Assembly: GCA_002449695.1 (NCBI GenBank)
Contig: DJXI01000059.1
Span: forward strand, 8,083-22,047
Reading direction: 5' to 3'
DNA length: 13,965 nucleotides
Origin: Verrucomicrobia bacterium UBA7008
GTDB lineage: Bacteria > Verrucomicrobiota > Kiritimatiellia > RFP12 > UBA1067
The position numbers and the translations under genes are program-made. Within the stretch, counting starts at the first letter, position 1, and the number at the start of each line of letters is the position of its first letter. The notes below the pieces were generated by a model. That model did no database searches and was not told the origin of the DNA. It saw only the letters and a list, made by a program, of their open reading frames with translations. Shown here in pieces: positions 12,190 through 13,965 of the stretch.

Positions 12190-13965
12190 TTACCTTGTCC
12201 TTTTACCTTTTCTGCGCGCGCCGACCGCCGAAGGCGACGCCGGCGGTGCCGCCTTGAGCTTCTTGATCTGGTCGCGCAGGAACGCGGCGCGCTCGAATTC
12301 GAGGCGGTCCGCCGCCTCCAGCATCTCGCGCGTCATTTCGGCGATCAGCTCGGCATCCGACGCGCCGGACGACGTGCCGGACGACGCGGACGCGCCCGGC
12401 CCGACCGCGGCAGTTCTGCCGCGCCCGGCCGTGCCGTCGCTCTTGAAGAGGTAGGTCGATTCCGTCACCGCGCGCTGGACCGTGTGCGGCGTGATGTGGT
12501 GCGCCGCGTTGTAGGCCATCTGCTTTTCACGGTGCGCCTTCGTGATGCGCAGGAGCTCGCGGATCGCGTCGGTCCTGTGGTCGGCGTAGAGGATGACGCG
12601 CCCCTTCTCGTGGCGCGCGGCGCGGCCCGCCGTCTGGACGAGCGAGGTGGTCGAGCGCAGGAACCCTTCCTTGTCCGCGTCGAGGATCGCGACGAGCGCG
12701 ACTTCCGGCAGGTCCAGGCCCTCGCGCAGGAGGTTGATGCCGACGAGGCAGTCGAACTCGCCTTTTCTGAGCCGCTGCAGGATCGCGACGCGCTCGATGG
12801 CGTCGATGTCGCTGTGGAGGTATTCGACGCGGATGCCCGTCTCGTGCAGGTAGTGCGTCAGGTCTTCCGACGAGCGCTTCGTGAGCGTCGTCACCAGCAC
12901 GCGCTCGCCCGCATCCGCCGCCTTCTTCACTTCGGCGATCAGGTCGTCGATCTGGTTCGCGAGCGGCCGCACCTCGATGACGGGATCGAGGAGGCCCGTC
13001 GGGCGGATCACCTGCTCGGCGACCGTCTTCGCCTCGCTGTACTCGAAGTCGCCGGGCGTCGCCGAGCAGTAGACGATCTGGTGAACCTTCGCGTTGAACT
13101 CGTCGAACTTCAGCGGGCGGTTGTCCTTCGCGCTCGGCAGGCGGAAGCCGTAGTCGACGAGCATCTGCTTGCGCGCCTGGTCGCCGTTGTACATCGCGCG
13201 CACCTGCGGCACCGCGACGTGGCTTTCGTCGATGATCGTCAGGAAGTCGTCGGGGAAATAGTCGAGCAGGCACTCGGGCGGCGAGCCGGCCGCGCGGCCC
13301 GTCAGCGGACGCGAATAGTTTTCGATGCCGTTGCAGTAGCCGAGCTCGCGCATCATCTCGATGTCGTATTCGGTCCGCTCGCGCAGGCGCTGCGCCTCCA
13401 GGAGCTTGCCCTTCGACGCGAAGAACGCGAGGCGCTCCTTCAGTTCCGCCTCGATGCGCGCGAACGCCGCCTCGAACTTGTCCTTGCCGAGGACGAACTG
13501 CCTGGCGGGCGTGATCGTGACGGCGGGCATCGCCACGCCGCGCTTCGCGGTGAGCGGATCGAGCGCGCAGATGGTGTCGACCTCGTCGCCGAAGAACTCG
13601 ATGCGCACGGCCGTCGTCTCGTACGCGGGGAAGACGTCCACCGTGTCGCCGCGCATCCGGAAGACGCCGGGCTTGAAGTCGAAGTCGTTGCGCACGTACT
13701 GCGCCTCGACAAGCCGCTCGGCGAGCGCGGAGCGCGCGAGCGTCTCGCCGCGCCGCACGCTCACGGCGAGCTCGCGGTACTCGGTCGATTCGCCGAGGCC
13801 GTAGATGCACGAGACGGACGCGACGATGATCACGTCGCGGCGCGAGATGAGCGCGTTCGTCGCCGCGAGGCGGTAGCGCTCGATCTCCTCGTTGATCGAC
13901 GCGTCCTTCTCGATGTACGTGTCGGTCTGCGGGATGTACGCCTCGGGCTGGTAGTAGTCGTAGTA
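12190..13965 (-). CDS. uvrB: UvrABC excinuclease subunit B, 5' end outside window
   Basis: The frame is open from the window edge to TAA at 12190, giving 591 residues. The first residues are YYDYYQPEAYIPQTDTYIEKD, the UvrB beta-hairpin that is inserted between DNA strands. In E. coli this begins near residue 92, so about 90 residues including the Walker A motif are missing. Helicase motifs follow: TIIDESH (motif II, near 13219-13245), CSATPGDFE (near 13042-13070), LVTTLTKRSSEDL, GINLLREGLDLPEVALV, and QTAGRAARHEKGR (motif VI, near 12601-12640). The C-terminus has the UVR helical hairpin (MLEAADRLEFERAAFLRDQIKKL) that contacts UvrA and UvrC, after a low-complexity Gly/Ser/Ala linker, and ends in a basic RRKGKRTR tail. 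UvrB acts in nucleotide excision repair, verifying damage handed over by UvrA and recruiting UvrC. It looks intact in the visible part and functionally unrelated to the downstream operon. Confidence 0.97.
   Translation of the reverse strand, partial: YYDYYQPEAYIPQTDTYIEKDASINEEIERYRLAATNALISRRDVIIVASVSCIYGLGESTEYRELAVSVRRGETLARSALAERLVEAQYVRNDFDFKPGVFRMRGDTVDVFPAYETTAVRIEFFGDEVDTICALDPLTAKRGVAMPAVTITPARQFVLGKDKFEAAFARIEAELKERLAFFASKGKLLEAQRLRERTEYDIEMMRELGYCNGIENYSRPLTGRAAGSPPECLLDYFPDDFLTIIDESHVAVPQVRAMYNGDQARKQMLVDYGFRLPSAKDNRPLKFDEFNAKVHQIVYCSATPGDFEYSEAKTVAEQVIRPTGLLDPVIEVRPLANQIDDLIAEVKKAADAGERVLVTTLTKRSSEDLTHYLHETGIRVEYLHSDIDAIERVAILQRLRKGEFDCLVGINLLREGLDLPEVALVAILDADKEGFLRSTTSLVQTAGRAARHEKGRVILYADHRTDAIRELLRITKAHREKQMAYNAAHHITPHTVQRAVTESTYLFKSDGTAGRGRTAAVGPGASASSGTSSGASDAELIAEMTREMLEAADRLEFERAAFLRDQIKKLKAAPPASPSAVGARRKGKRTR

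Noticed and set aside
12527..13810. A 427-codon minus-strand frame overlapping uvrB
   Set aside because: It is the shifted frame of uvrB, extremely Arg-rich; the UvrB motifs are all in the other frame.
1..13965. Search for tRNA, rRNA, CRISPR arrays, insertion sequences, attachment sites and phage genes
   Set aside because: No cloverleaf, regularly spaced repeat, transposase motif or terminal inverted repeat was noticed by eye on either strand. The window is almost entirely coding.

Overview
The window is about 14 kb of GC-rich bacterial DNA with seven genes, all on the minus strand, so it reads biologically from right to left. The gene content is a clan GH-A glycosidase fused to a FAD oxidoreductase, a BNR/sialidase-fold enzyme, a propeller enzyme with a lectin-like tail, and an exported protein with an autotransporter-type strand motif. 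This points to a glycan-degrading member of the PVC group, most like Kiritimatiellota or Lentisphaerae from gut or sediment. That placement is inferred from gene content only, because no rRNA or other phylogenetic marker except a partial uvrB is present.

Right edge (13965 to 12190): the C-terminal ~590 residues of UvrB, a housekeeping excision-repair gene whose first ~90 residues lie outside the window. A 170-base gap follows (12019-12189). It holds a hairpin that may terminate uvrB and a good sigma70-type promoter facing the next gene.

Centre and left (12018 to 1): six genes follow with gaps of only 7 to 42 bases, consistent with one operon of at least 12 kb. In order they are ribokinase (rbsK), a ten-helix permease fused to a nucleoside hydrolase, an exported beta-rich protein with two jelly-roll-like modules, an exported propeller enzyme with a LamG-like tail, an exported BNR/sialidase-fold protein, and an exported giant protein. 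The giant protein combines a GH50-like TIM barrel, a carbohydrate-binding-like module, a FAD-dependent oxidoreductase and the beginning of a discoidin-like domain, and it runs off the left edge.

Working model (inference): exported enzymes attack a glycan or nucleoside-bearing polymer outside the cytoplasm. The nucleoside hydrolase domain, predicted to sit on the periplasmic face of its own permease, splits nucleosides. The permease brings the sugar inside and ribokinase phosphorylates it. No SusC/SusD pair, regulator, mobile element, tRNA, rRNA or CRISPR array was seen. The two features most worth attention are the permease-nucleoside hydrolase fusion and the glycosidase-FAD oxidoreductase fusion.
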